Shown piece by piece: positions 14,501-21,413 of a stretch of 64,000 bases of DNA. Below the pieces are notes generated by a model that saw only the letters and a program-made list of their open reading frames with translations, was not told the origin of the DNA and ran no database searches. The position numbers and the translations under genes are program-made. The DNA is taken from NCBI GenBank assembly GCA_030544235.1, contig CM060484.1, forward strand, positions 15,359,031 through 15,423,030, given 5' to 3'. The stretch comes from Lepturacanthus savala (Eukaryota; Chordata; Actinopteri; Scombriformes; Trichiuridae). The first letter of the stretch is position 1; each line of letters begins with the position of its first letter.

Positions 14501-17500
14501 ATCCATATATGCATGTAATTACTCAAAGAATGGAAAGGAAACGCATGCATTAATTAAAGTTGGAATTAGAATAGGAGATAGAAAACTACAAAATAGGTGC
14601 AAAGAGGACTCTAGAAATACTGCAAGCGGTTCTCACTTGTTCGCAGCAGTTTTGGAGTCATCCGGAGACGGATCCTTGTCATGTCCGTTCACATCATAGC
14701 TGGCGAGAGGATCCTGAATCAGATGGATAGTAAGTAGCAGCGTATAACAAGATGACAGCGGCTATCTGTCTCCGTTTCATCAGACAAATCACAAAGAGCA
14801 TTATTCACCAGTCTACTCGACAGTTAAGTGGATCAGACGTTTAATGTCCATTCCAATACTCTTAGCCAGCCTTTCCAAACCTTTGGCCCAAAAGCTCCGC
14901 CTGCAATATCTGTCTCAGCTATGCACTCTTACACTAAGAGCTCTGCCAAATTGCTTATGATTAATGTCCCTTTCCCGAGAAGAGCGTCCCATCCCAGAGC
15001 ACTTACATAATTTGGCTTCAGATCCAGATGCTCTCTCTCAATGCCATCATCTAGGACAGACACCACCACACCCTTCCCAGTATACCCTCTCCTCCAGGCC
15101 CCGGCAATGTTCATATGAGACTGGCAGCCTTTGGTCTCATCACTGCAGAGCTGTGGAGCAAATAGTGGGACATCCAATTTAGCCCTTGGGAGTAAAGAAT
15201 AAATCAGGGTCTATTTTAGGCTCTGTCTGTCTGGTTTTATGTGTCTGTGTTTCAGACTTGTGCTTAGTAAAAGGGAGAAAAAAAAAATCTGACTCACATT
15301 GTACCACAGGCTGTTCCACATTTTGTCATTAACTTGCATTGTCTGAGTGTGTTTGGACGGAAAAGAGGCAGGAGGAGTGTGTTTGGGCTTCGTTTCAGTG
15401 GAGTAGATGTGGTTGGCTCTGTAGTTTCTCTTTACTCTTCTCTGGACCACCTGCTGTTGGAGCCATTCCACCTTAAAAGGAAGACATCGGGTATTTGTAC
15501 TACTGTAGTTAGTGTGATTTATATATTGTTCTTATGGCATTTATGGACTCATACCAGTTGACTGAATATCCATGAAGTCAGCCAATTTTTGAGTCAATCC
15601 ATTAATCTGCAAATATTTGCTAACTTAATGGACATTCATTCAGATAAATGGGCTCAAACATTGGCGGACTTAATGGACATTTATTCAGATAAATGGGCTC
15701 AAACATTGGCTGACTTAATGGTTATTTAGTCATATTAATGGACTCAATAGTTGACTGATTTATTAGTTATTTAGCCAAATAAATGGGTTTAAATGTTTGT
15801 GTACAGAATTTTATTTCATCAGATAAATGGACTCAAACATTAACTGACTTAATGATTATTTAGTCACAAAAATGGACTCAATTATTGGCTGGCATGCGAG
15901 TTATTGTGCCAGATAAATGGACTCAAATGTTAGTTGACTTAATGGTTGTTAAGGTGGTTCACATGAAGGGACTCAAACATTAACAGGCTTAATGGCTATT
16001 TAGTCAGATAAATAGACTCAAATGTTAGCTGACTTAATGGTTATTTAGCTACATAAATGGACTCAATTGTCAGCTGACTTTTTAGTTATTTAGCCAGATA
16101 AATGGGCTTGATGCTGGCTGACTAATTATCACTTAATTGAGCCAACCTTTGAATATTTACCTGCAATCACAGGCTCAAACATTGGCTGAATTAATGGGTA
16201 TCTCCAGTTTATTACAGAATGGTTCATATTGTAAAATGTTTTTAACCATTTATCCTATCACTTAACAGAACTTTAATAATAAAAACTATACACACACAAG
16301 TAATTGATGTGAGATCTTGGAATTTGCAGAGATCGCTACTATAACATTCAGTGGGTTCAGAAATAGGAGCAGTCAGAAGATGGAACCCAAGCCAAGTTTA
16401 GTCCAGTTATTAAAATCACTTTGTTTGAAGGTGAAACCTAAAATGGTGATGATAGAAAGTGAAAACATACATGATATCATACTAAAATAATGAGTTACAG
16501 GCAAAAAGTCAGCTGATGACTAGATATGGAAATGATAAAAAAAATATATTTTTTATAGAATGGGTTGGTATTATAAGTATAATCAGGAGATTTGTGGATA
16601 GTCAATGTGTAACTCATTAGTAGTTTATTGTAAACCAATACGGTTTGGTTTACACATCCAATGTGTCTTTGTTTGCCACTGCAAATTAATTTGGCAAACC
16701 TGGGGGTTTGTTAAAACCGGTATGATTGATTGCTCTTATTTGTTTTTAATGATATTTTATCACATTCCCAGATTGCAGTAATCAGTGAGTATAATCTTCT
16801 CATTACTGAAGCAATTACAAAAATAAGATCCAAATTGGAACAAACCCCAATTATCCTTCATACGTGGTGTGTGTGTTACCTTGCAGTTTGTTCCTCTTTT
16901 AAACTGGCCAGGCATATTTAGGTTGGGTGTGTGTGTGTGCACCTACGTGTTAGTATTTGGAGTTAGGGAGGGGACTTGCTGCTGATTAATAATCCAGCAG
17001 AGTCTTCTAGTTCGCCTCGTATCCCATTACTATACCTTGGTCTCCATGGCGACACTAACAGTCACCTCTTTGTTGGACACGTTGGACCGTTTCGGTGTCT
17101 CTTGGTGGCGAAAATTGTAATAACTCTTCAGGTCTCCAATCTGGTGAAAACAGACATCAAATCGGCGAAATTAATTTGTGTTCAGGTGAGGTGTGTGGCT
17201 CATGCTGCTCTGACACTGCTGCTAAATAGCTGTTAAATTATGAAACTGCAGTCGGCGTCTTTCATTAAGGTGGCTACCTTACACCTGTGATACTTTTTCA
17301 GACTAGGGCAACCTGAGCCATGAGAGTCCAGCCAAACTGCTGCTGTTGCTGCTGCATACAGTATGTTTGTGTGTGTGTGTGTAGTGTAGGCGCACATACT
17401 GGATGTGCGTATCCATGTCTACGATGCCATGATGTAAGCACAATTCTTTCCCATAAATTACCCATCGATCCTCGTGGTAATATAGTGTTTAATAAAAAAA

Positions 17501-19018
17501 GTGTCACAGGTTAGTCATTTTCTGTGAATGACAGGAATAAATTAGTCAATAATTTATTCCCCGATGGCTCTGTTGTGAAATTTATCTTTTGATTTCTCGC
17601 TTACTTTCATTTGCAGAGGTTCTCTGGTTCATATCACCGAATACAGTGAAACACGGACCTGCGAGTTTCATTACATCCACATCCAGAGGGAGTACATGTG
17701 TGGAATTTTATGAGCCTGGCCTCCATAACTAATCTATTATGTTCATTTGCTTTATTATTTATTTTTTTTTTGTTGTTTTTATTTGGCCATTCTACGGCTC
17801 CATTGATATGCAAGTCTTGACTTATTGATCTGTACTGACTGATTTCTTTACAACCTTGATTGAAATGGCAATAACGTGCCTGGTTCTTCGAGGTTAACTG
17901 TTTGGATAATTAATATTAAATGGTCAGGGTCAGGGTAATAAAGATTGTCCTTCAAGGGAATGTGTTGCCACAGTCTGCAAACATACACATGACATTTACC
18001 AGGGTATTTTGTTTAGCGATGCTAAGGCTAAGGGGACAAAACTCCTGGCAGAACGTGCCGGTTTCCAGGCCAGGGATCTTTATCTGTGACCAGATGGAAG
18101 CAGTGTGAAGAATAAAATGAGGGTCAGAAGGTGAGGGAACAAAATGTGATTTTTGGCAGCTTGGTATCCTTCTCACACGGATGAACATCCCCAACAGGCT
18201 TATAATGTAGATGAGCTGCTGCTGACTGCTGAGGCAGGACGTTTTTCAGGACGATTCCGCAAAAGTTTTGTATTTAGCAGTTTAGGACTCCTTCTCTCCC
18301 AGTTAGGTTTGTTACCATTCCGTTTAATCACTTGGAGACATCTACAGTAGAGCAGCTAATTTAAAAAAATGTCATATATAATAAAAGCTTTTCTTACATC
18401 TTGAATCATATCTTGAATTTTCTCTGGTTTCTGCAAGACAATGAATTCGGAACAATGACATTTATTGCCGCTAATCTCAAAATCTGTAATGAAATAGGCT
18501 CCGATTTATGTTACCACAGCAGTTGGATAGTTGCAATGCAATTGTTTTTTACAACCTTGCAGATGTGGAAGTCTGGTAATTTTTCAAAAGGATATCGCTT
18601 ATTAAATCTTTATAAAATCCAATATTAGTTTTAGAGTATTAAACTATTATATTTGTCTGCATTTTGTCTTGGATTTGCTGTAGCTCTTTTAATAGGATGT
18701 TGCCTAACTTGCAACCGAGGGCCTTCACTCAGCCTCCCTATAGGTCTCTCTAAACTTAAATGAAAAAAATCTTTATAATATTAAAGGATTAAAACTTTGT
18801 CAACAGTTGAGATCACCATCTTTGTGTCCTTGTCAAAGCAGGTTATTTATGTGTTTAATCACACTTACCTGACCCATATTTGTGAATCCATACTTCTCTG
18901 CTATCCTGTCCACAGACTCAAGGTCTTCATTTATTCTCACAGCCCAGTCATTTGTGTAAATCGTTGCATGACAGAACTGGAGGACGCTTCCCATCCACAG
19001 AGCAAAAAAGCACAACAT
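272..19018 (-). CDS. pcsk5: Proprotein convertase PCSK5-like, 21 exons assembled, 3' part beyond the window
   Basis: Secretory-pathway Ca-dependent serine protease of the kexin/furin family, cutting precursors after paired basic residues. I joined 21 minus-strand exons by GT-AG sites; the phases close exactly, giving 2729 coding bases (909 codons plus two bases) without a stop. Order: signal peptide (about 1-18), prodomain with an internal KR site (67-68) and the RRVKR release site (96-100), catalytic domain with D177, H218, N319 and S390, P domain with an RGD at 524-526, then furin-like Cys-rich units from residue 633. PCSK5 fits better than PCSK6 or furin because the exon encoding SIYKTTGC, the unit at 667-729 and the last unit with EDCISC align to PCSK5, and because Cys-rich units continue where PCSK6 ends. 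Which teleost paralogue (a or b) cannot be decided here. Oddities are the altered loop after S390 and a longer mature N terminus. The remaining Cys-rich units and any membrane anchor lie left of base 1. Confidence 0.95.
561..1042. mobile_element. Internally deleted Tc1-like transposon remnant
   Basis: Starts CACTACCGTTCAAAAGTTTG and ends with its inverted counterpart (CTTTTGAACAGTACTG), flanked by TA on both sides (559-560 and 1043-1044). These are the terminal inverted repeats of a Tc1/mariner family widespread in fish. About 480 bases remain, far less than a full element (about 1.3-1.6 kb), with no transposase reading frame. It lies in the intron between pcsk5 exons 20 and 21. Confidence 0.8.
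1205..1320 (-). CDS. pcsk5: pcsk5 exon 20: furin-like Cys-rich repeat
   Basis: Completes R837, then residues 838-875. CDASCLTCAGPGTGNCSSC and VCVVNSVCADG match CDISCLTCNGPGFKNCTSC and MCQMGAICKDG. The donor GACG/GTCAGT is weaker than its neighbours. Confidence 0.92.
1564..1696 (-). CDS. pcsk5: pcsk5 exon 19: furin-like Cys-rich repeat
   Basis: Completes G793, then residues 794-836. CAEGYLMEEWRCVPSCGVGF matches CTEGYFMEDGRCVQSCSISY. Acceptor GCATCAG, donor GGAG/GTGAGC, phase 2. Confidence 0.93.
1768..2155. mobile_element. Palindromic MITE, first of two tandem copies
   Basis: 1768-1893 is the inverted repeat of 2036-2155; both carry the CATAACAAAGACATG and GTAAGGTCTGCTATGTCATG blocks. They surround a short centre with ACATTTAGGATATAATC. 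The whole unit could fold into one long hairpin. No coding capacity. It lies in the intron between pcsk5 exons 18 and 19. Confidence 0.6.
2160..2620. mobile_element. Second copy of the palindromic MITE
   Basis: Repeats the arms and centre of the unit just to its left (inverted arm near 2245-2300, centre ACATTTAGGACACAATC, right arm near 2400-2520). The shared flank GAACCCCCATTCAAATAAAG occurs at about 2179 and again at about 2553. Copies differ by several percent, so the duplication is not recent. Confidence 0.55.
2705..2808 (-). CDS. pcsk5: pcsk5 exon 18: furin-like Cys-rich repeat
   Basis: Completes codon 758 (Ser), then residues 759-792. LQGNRCQRSCAAGFYHDRQG and CEPCHKACATCAG match SLQGSRCSVSC and CQPCHRFCATCAG. 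Acceptor CTCCAG, donor GCAG/GTGAGG, phase 1. Confidence 0.93.
3268..3352 (-). CDS. pcsk5: pcsk5 exon 17: furin-like Cys-rich repeat, middle part
   Basis: Completes D730, then residues 731-757. MCRKCSENCLKCTSYSICTEC aligns with LCRKCSENCKTCTEFHNCTEC of human PCSK5. Acceptor CCCACAG, donor ACAAG/GTGAAA, phase 2. Confidence 0.92.
3866..4056 (-). CDS. pcsk5: pcsk5 exon 16: furin-like Cys-rich repeat
   Basis: Completes R666, then residues 667-729. Regularly spaced cysteines in LCVSECPRGFWGDRRRCKRC, CMSCTGSRSDQCTSC and CTALCGDNYYLDH match PCSK5 repeat by repeat. Phase 1 donor CACG/GTGGGA. Confidence 0.93.
4465..4557. repeat. Compound (CA)n(TA)n microsatellite
   Basis: About 17 CA units run directly into about 29 TA units, in the pcsk5 intron between exons 15 and 16. 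Confidence 0.95.
4711..4813 (-). CDS. pcsk5: pcsk5 exon 15: first Cys-rich unit
   Basis: Completes G632, then residues 633-665. It starts PCNPECSDDGCEGPSPQQC, matching PCDPECSEVGCDGPGPDHC of human PCSK5, and ends LKFKNNTR like LKNNTR. Donor ACAAG/GTTAGC, phase 2. Confidence 0.93.
5011..5133 (-). CDS. pcsk5: pcsk5 exon 14: end of P domain and linker
   Basis: Completes G591, then residues 592-631. MLKEWSLVIYGTAEQPY is the family's closing P-domain motif (LKEWSLVLYGT). A 20-30 residue variable linker to the Cys-rich region follows, ending LTEEYTG as in PCSK5 (TEDYAG). Donor ACCG/GTGAGT. Confidence 0.94.
5276..5412 (-). CDS. pcsk5: pcsk5 exon 13: P domain, NWEFMT-HCWGE
   Basis: Completes R545, then residues 546-590. 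EGFQNWEFMTTHCWGEQAAG and WTLKIQDTPSQ match the family P domain (NWEFMTIHCWGE). Acceptor TTCAG/GCCTTT, donor CTGG/GTCTGT (weak but canonical GT), phase 1. Confidence 0.92.
5466..5552. repeat. (TA)n microsatellite, about 43 units
   Basis: Pure alternating TA beginning after a TACTACTAGTAGTA stretch; lies only 54 bases upstream (in the transcript sense) of pcsk5 exon 13. Confidence 0.95.
5560..5800. mobile_element. Half copy of the palindromic MITE
   Basis: Only the right arm is present (GTCATAACAAAGACATGTCA at about 5701, then TCATGTCATGATTATGAC). It directly abuts a long TA microsatellite at its left, which may have grown from or destroyed the missing arm. Confidence 0.5.
6691..6879 (-). CDS. 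pcsk5: pcsk5 exon 12: P domain core with RRGDL
   Basis: Completes R482, then residues 483-544. SIYKTTGC is closer to PCSK5 (SIYKASGC) than to PCSK6. VYVEHVVVRVTI and RRRGDLSITLTSPSGT are conserved P-domain motifs, including RGD at 524-526. Donor AACAG/GTATCG. Confidence 0.95.
7127..7247 (-). CDS. pcsk5: pcsk5 exon 11: start of P domain
   Basis: Completes V442, then residues 443-481. SHLYGFGLLDAES is the conserved junction between the catalytic and P domains; RWRGVPAQHVCVEE follows. Acceptor GTCAG/TGAGCC, donor AG/GTATCA. Confidence 0.94.
7248..9092 (-). other. pcsk5 intron between exons 10 and 11
   Basis: 1.8 kb without recognisable coding sequence. It contains an A-rich/AAT tract near 8250 and otherwise unremarkable AT-rich DNA. 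Confidence 0.6.
9093..9196 (-). CDS. pcsk5: pcsk5 exon 10: end of catalytic domain
   Basis: Completes N407, then residues 408-441. PLLTWRDVQHIIVRTSKPDHL and SDWCVNGAGYK match the family (LTWRDVQHVIVRTSRAGHL) without gaps. Phase 2 in, phase 1 out (AAAG/GTATTC). Confidence 0.94.
9300..9400 (-). CDS. pcsk5: pcsk5 exon 9: active-site serine, diverged loop
   Basis: Residues 374-406 plus two bases of codon 407. It is isolated by a 4.2-kb intron from exon 8. The core reads KSGTSLSSSVAAGVIALTLEA, so S390 is kept in GTS. The near-invariant GTSASAP(M/L)AAG of the family is changed at four positions after it (A to L, A to S, P to S, M to V). The exon start (CAG/GTGACC), the end (GTATGC donor) and the phase fit exactly, so this is the gene's own serine exon. 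I saw no canonical copy elsewhere in the intron. Confidence 0.85.
10050..10165 (+). mobile_element. 3' tail of a non-LTR retrotransposon
   Basis: CAGGTCTCCCTCGGAAACGA, ATCTCAATGGAATTCTTGGT and TAAATAAAGGTTAAACAAAA form the hairpin-plus-repeat tail seen at the 3' end of common fish LINE/SINE copies. No upstream coding remnant is recognisable. The clade is uncertain. Confidence 0.5.
10615..12357. mobile_element. AGTATACT-rich interspersed element with degenerate inverted ends
   Basis: Dense (A)AGTATACTT and its variants fill about 1.2 kb on both sides of an inserted LTR. The left end GCAAAAAGAAGTTTATTCAA resembles the inverted right end (AGCAAAAAGTAGTAAACTTA). Two sub-units near 11922 and 12001 are about 80 bases apart and highly alike. 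No reading frame of note. Probably a non-autonomous DNA element; the family is not certain. It lies in the intron between pcsk5 exons 8 and 9. Confidence 0.5.
11196..11736. mobile_element. Solo LTR with 4-bp target-site duplication
   Basis: 541 bases beginning TGTGGAGTCT and ending ACACCACA (TG...CA termini), bordered by GTAC at 11192-11195 and 11737-11740. Its GC-richer sequence stands out from the AT-rich element it interrupts. It contains a TTTAAAAGG box near 11380 and AATAAA near 11673 in plus orientation, consistent with an LTR promoter and polyadenylation signal. No internal retroelement genes remain. Length and target size fit a Ty3/Gypsy-type LTR, but the family is not proven. Confidence 0.75.
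13139..13345. repeat. Dispersed repeat, copy 1
   Basis: CCATGTAGATAAAATGGCTC, ATCTAAGGTAATAAAAACAC and the following ATTGAATTACAT-type stretch recur in diverged form at about 61000-61180. No termini could be defined. Confidence 0.45.
13604..13810 (-). CDS. pcsk5: pcsk5 exon 8: oxyanion-hole asparagine
   Basis: Residues 305-373, phase 0 at both ends. VFVWAAGNGG contains N319, the oxyanion-hole residue. DHCSCDGYSNSIYTISI follows, with the second S1-pocket aspartate in CDGY. CSSTLATAYTGGE marks the approach to the serine segment. H218-to-N319 spacing is 101, as in human PCSK5. Confidence 0.95.
14013..14185 (-). CDS. pcsk5: pcsk5 exon 7: substrate-binding segment with SWGPEDDG
   Basis: Completes G247, then residues 248-304. 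IRMLDGDVTDIVEA and SSWGPEDDG are diagnostic for furin-type convertases; the acidic residues of the second motif line the S1 pocket that reads P1 arginine. Ends phase 0 before GTGAGA. Confidence 0.94.
14290..14378 (-). CDS. pcsk5: pcsk5 exon 6: catalytic histidine
   Basis: Completes N217, then residues 218-246. H218 lies in HGTQCAGMVAAAANN, where the family has HGTRCAGEVAAAANN. The NN turn, part of the calcium site in furin, is kept. D177-to-H218 spacing (41) equals that of human PCSK5 as I recall it. Donor GTGGGT, phase 1. Confidence 0.92.
14637..14713 (-). CDS. pcsk5: pcsk5 exon 5: DVNG segment before the catalytic histidine
   Basis: Residues 192-216 plus two bases of codon 217. It reads DPLASYDVNGHDKDPSP, matching human DALASCDVNGNDLDPMP. 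The following RYDASNENK of the family is replaced by DDSKTAANN with no length change. Donor GTGAGA. Confidence 0.9.
15007..15150 (-). CDS. pcsk5: pcsk5 exon 4: catalytic aspartate
   Basis: Residues 144-191, phase 0 at both ends (CACAG acceptor, GTAAGT donor). It contains MNIAGAWRRGYTGKG and SVLDDGIE; D177 is the charge-relay aspartate. The usual HPDL after it reads HLDL here. Confidence 0.94.
15298..15471 (-). CDS. pcsk5: pcsk5 exon 3: prodomain cleavage site and extended mature N terminus
   Basis: Residues 86-143. VEWLQQQVVQRRVKR matches the family end of prodomain, and R100 is the expected autocatalytic release site. Human PCSK5 has 38 residues in this exon and this gene has 58. The extra stretch is rich in Thr, Pro, Ser and Lys, and I see no splice donor placed to remove it. 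The exon ends MWNSLWYN before GTGAGT, phase 0. Confidence 0.9.
15620..16126. repeat. Minisatellite, about 46-bp unit, about 11 copies
   Basis: The unit reads approximately CTTAATGGTTATTTAGTCAG then ATAAATGGACTCAAACATTGGCTGA, repeated with point changes and small indels. It lies inside the intron between pcsk5 exons 2 and 3. Confidence 0.85.
17036..17140 (-). CDS. pcsk5: pcsk5 exon 2: prodomain core
   Basis: Residues 51-85, phase 0 at both ends (CAG acceptor, GTATAG donor). It starts IGDLKSYYNF, matching IGALKDYYHF of human PCSK5 at identical length (35 residues). PKR at 66-68 followed by Ser corresponds to the internal prodomain cleavage site. Confidence 0.92.
17141..18868 (-). other. pcsk5 intron 1
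   Basis: 1.7 kb of AT-rich DNA. A short CTG/TTG-type triplet run lies near 17340. No other element recognised. Confidence 0.6.
18869..19018 (-). CDS. pcsk5: pcsk5 exon 1: signal peptide and start of prodomain
   Basis: Residues 1-50. The ATG at 19018 is chosen because it is followed directly by a hydrophobic leader (MLCFFALWMGSVLQFCHA) and then by IYTNDWAV, the conserved start of the convertase prodomain. The in-frame codon 15 positions upstream is GTG, not ATG. The exon ends in CAG before a perfect GTAAGT donor, phase 0, after the conserved YGFTNMGQ. Confidence 0.93.
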
Positions 19019-19301
19019 AGCTGTTGGAGATGAAGAGGCTGCCTCCCAAATCAGACTCTGCACAGCACAGGTGTTCTCATGCGTTGTTCCTGCACTCTGC
19101 TCTCCTGCTAAACATGTTGCTCATTTCTCAGGTGTCCTTGAAAACTAGATGTCCGCTAGTGTGAAGATTGTGTCCTAAATTTTCAGATTTCATCAGATGT
19201 TCTGCAGGATCTTCATCGGCTGAAGTTGTTAAAGACTAGACCGTCTTTCACTGGGAACCTGCAGCTATCAGGTTACTGCTTCAATATGGGAGCCAAGGAT
19301 C

Positions 19302-19328
19302 ATTTATACAGTGTTCTTTATACATTGG
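19302..19328 (-). promoter_or_regulatory. Candidate TATA/CCAAT promoter of pcsk5
   Basis: On the minus strand a CCAAT box (19324-19328) lies close to two TATA-like strings, TATAAAG at 19317-19323 and TATAAAT at 19302-19308. The second lies about 285 bases upstream of the pcsk5 ATG, so a transcript starting near 19275 would have a 5' UTR of roughly 250 bases. There is no CpG-rich stretch here. This rests only on motif spacing, and an upstream non-coding exon is equally possible. Confidence 0.3.
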
Positions 19329-19408
19329 GATGTGACCTGTGGGTGTAGCCTCATCTCTACCGGTTTGATCCAATAGACCATCTGTTTCCATATTAATTTA
19401 GCCTAAAA

Positions 19409-19432
19409 TAATAATAATAATAATAATAATAA
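19409..19432. repeat. (AAT)n trinucleotide repeat
   Basis: About eight AAT units upstream of the pcsk5 start. Confidence 0.85.
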
Positions 19433-21087
19433 AAGAAACTGGATGCAAACTACAATAAATTAGTCTCTGGTGGCCTCAGTAATCAAATAAATTTCCTACA
19501 ACACAAAAGAACAACATATGTTAACTGAATATTATACTATAGGACTTTCTATAAATAAATACTACTACTATTACTACTAATAATAATACAAATATTATTT
19601 GTACACACATGCCTGAAGTATAAAATATGGATGTATATGGGTACATTGATGTAAATGTATCTTTATATCATGGATATGCATATTATGCAGTTATTTATTC
19701 ATTCATTTAATTATTTATTATTTATTACAAAAAGGCATTACACATAAAGATAAAGTGCATATTGCATATTAGATTATAATATTATGTATTCTGAATGCAG
19801 TCTAGTGTGAAATACAGAGAGATTTAACTCTGGTGATAAGCTTAATCATCATCATGTGAATTTGCTTGAATAGAGCGGACACTCATTTATATGTAAAAGT
19901 TCAGCACTGCAGCTTTAGGTATTTTGAATACATAATAATTAATTAACTCATATGGTTTATATGTAAAATCTAGTTGGCTGTAGTGAAGGAAAAGTTCATA
20001 AAAATGTTACTCTGACATGCAGCAATGTAGAAAAAGGCATGAAATGTAAAAAACTAAATTAACCTGGTACAATTACCTCAAATTTGTATGTAGGTGGTAC
20101 TCTTACATTCCACTGCTGCTCTTCAGTCAGTGATGTAGCCTACGATGTGTGAATATCAAATAACACAGATGTACTTACCCCCATCTACATGACTCCTCAT
20201 TAGAACAAAACATTAGCATAAAAGTAAAACTTACTGAATGATTTCCCATATATGGTCTGACCTGTCAATATGTTAAATAAAGTTCTGCTGCATTTCACAA
20301 ACCATGTCTTTTTGGCCCATTGGACCAAGCCAGTTATTGTGTACTTAATACTAAAGCACACATGCAAAAAATACTATTTTATTTCTGAACAGTGGTATAA
20401 AGATTTTCTTCTCAGTAATAAAATGTGAAGGTTATTTTAGCCTGTTTCTAGTTCCTGGACAAACCTTTAGGTCATTTTCTGTTTTTCTAGAACACCAGCA
20501 AGAGAAGAGGTGGCATTGCAGCCAAGTGTGGAGTGCCTTTCTCTTCCAGTGTGACCAAATGCACATCCTATATGGTCAATACTGTATACACACAATAATT
20601 CATAGTCACTGTATGAACAGATTGTACTGCATACATGGCGTGTTAAGTTGTAGTAAAAAAAAAAAAAACATAACCCAGAGGATCCGTTAAGCACTTTGGG
20701 TAAAAAAAGAAATTATATTTGCCTGGAGGCAACGGATTATTTCTTTTTGGCCACATGCCGTTCCCCTTGGCACCACAGTGGTCTGTGCATTGTGAAGCAT
20801 TATCCCTGCATTTTAAAAAAAATATTTAAATAAAATTCTATTTAAATAGGTCAATCTGAAGCAATCAGACAAAAAAAACCCTCCATTATATATAAGGAGA
20901 CCATCAAGATATTCTTGAATTTGTAATTTTGATCGTCGTCATTCTCACAGATAAGAAAGAATTGAAATTTTAATGAATTGCAGTCGGTGAATATAGAAGT
21001 TTTCTTTGTATTGGATCAATACAGTTCAAATTCTACAGTTCTTTCTATGCAAAGTAGTATCTGAAATTCATGATAAACTGTGATGGT

Positions 21088-21413
21088 GGAAAGTAACGAC
21101 TGTAAATATAAACGTCTGAAACCAGCAACTTCCCGCCTACATAGTAGGCAAAAACAAGAAATCCACTATCTAGAAGGTCCAGATACCTTAGTAGGCTTTC
21201 AACAGGTTGGCAAACAGTACCCAGATGGTTTTCTATGTCAGGTCACCTGGAGAGCAAGATGCTAGTGATGCAGTACATCCAAATTGTGCTTTCTCCTGGC
21301 TAACTCTCTACATAGAAGCTACTACTGTGACATTTGAGTAGTAATTACATTATTATATTACTGGTTAGTAGGCAGTGCTACTAAGGTTTCGGACACAGCG
21401 TTGGTTTACTTTC
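21088..21413. mobile_element. MITE-like element
   Basis: TGGAAAGTAA at the left and its inverse TTACTTTCCA at the right bound about 325 bases. Inside each end lie related strings (GTCTGAAACC and its inverse GGTTTCGGAC). A diverged relative occurs at about 34893-34985 (CCGCCTACTTC, AATCCACTATGTAG). The superfamily is not determined. Confidence 0.45.

Noticed and set aside
1..19018. Assignment to PCSK6 (PACE4) or furin
   Set aside because: Some Cys-rich strings resemble PCSK6 (CAGPGTGNC), but the P domain and the extra unit in exon 21 match PCSK5; furin has far fewer Cys-rich units.
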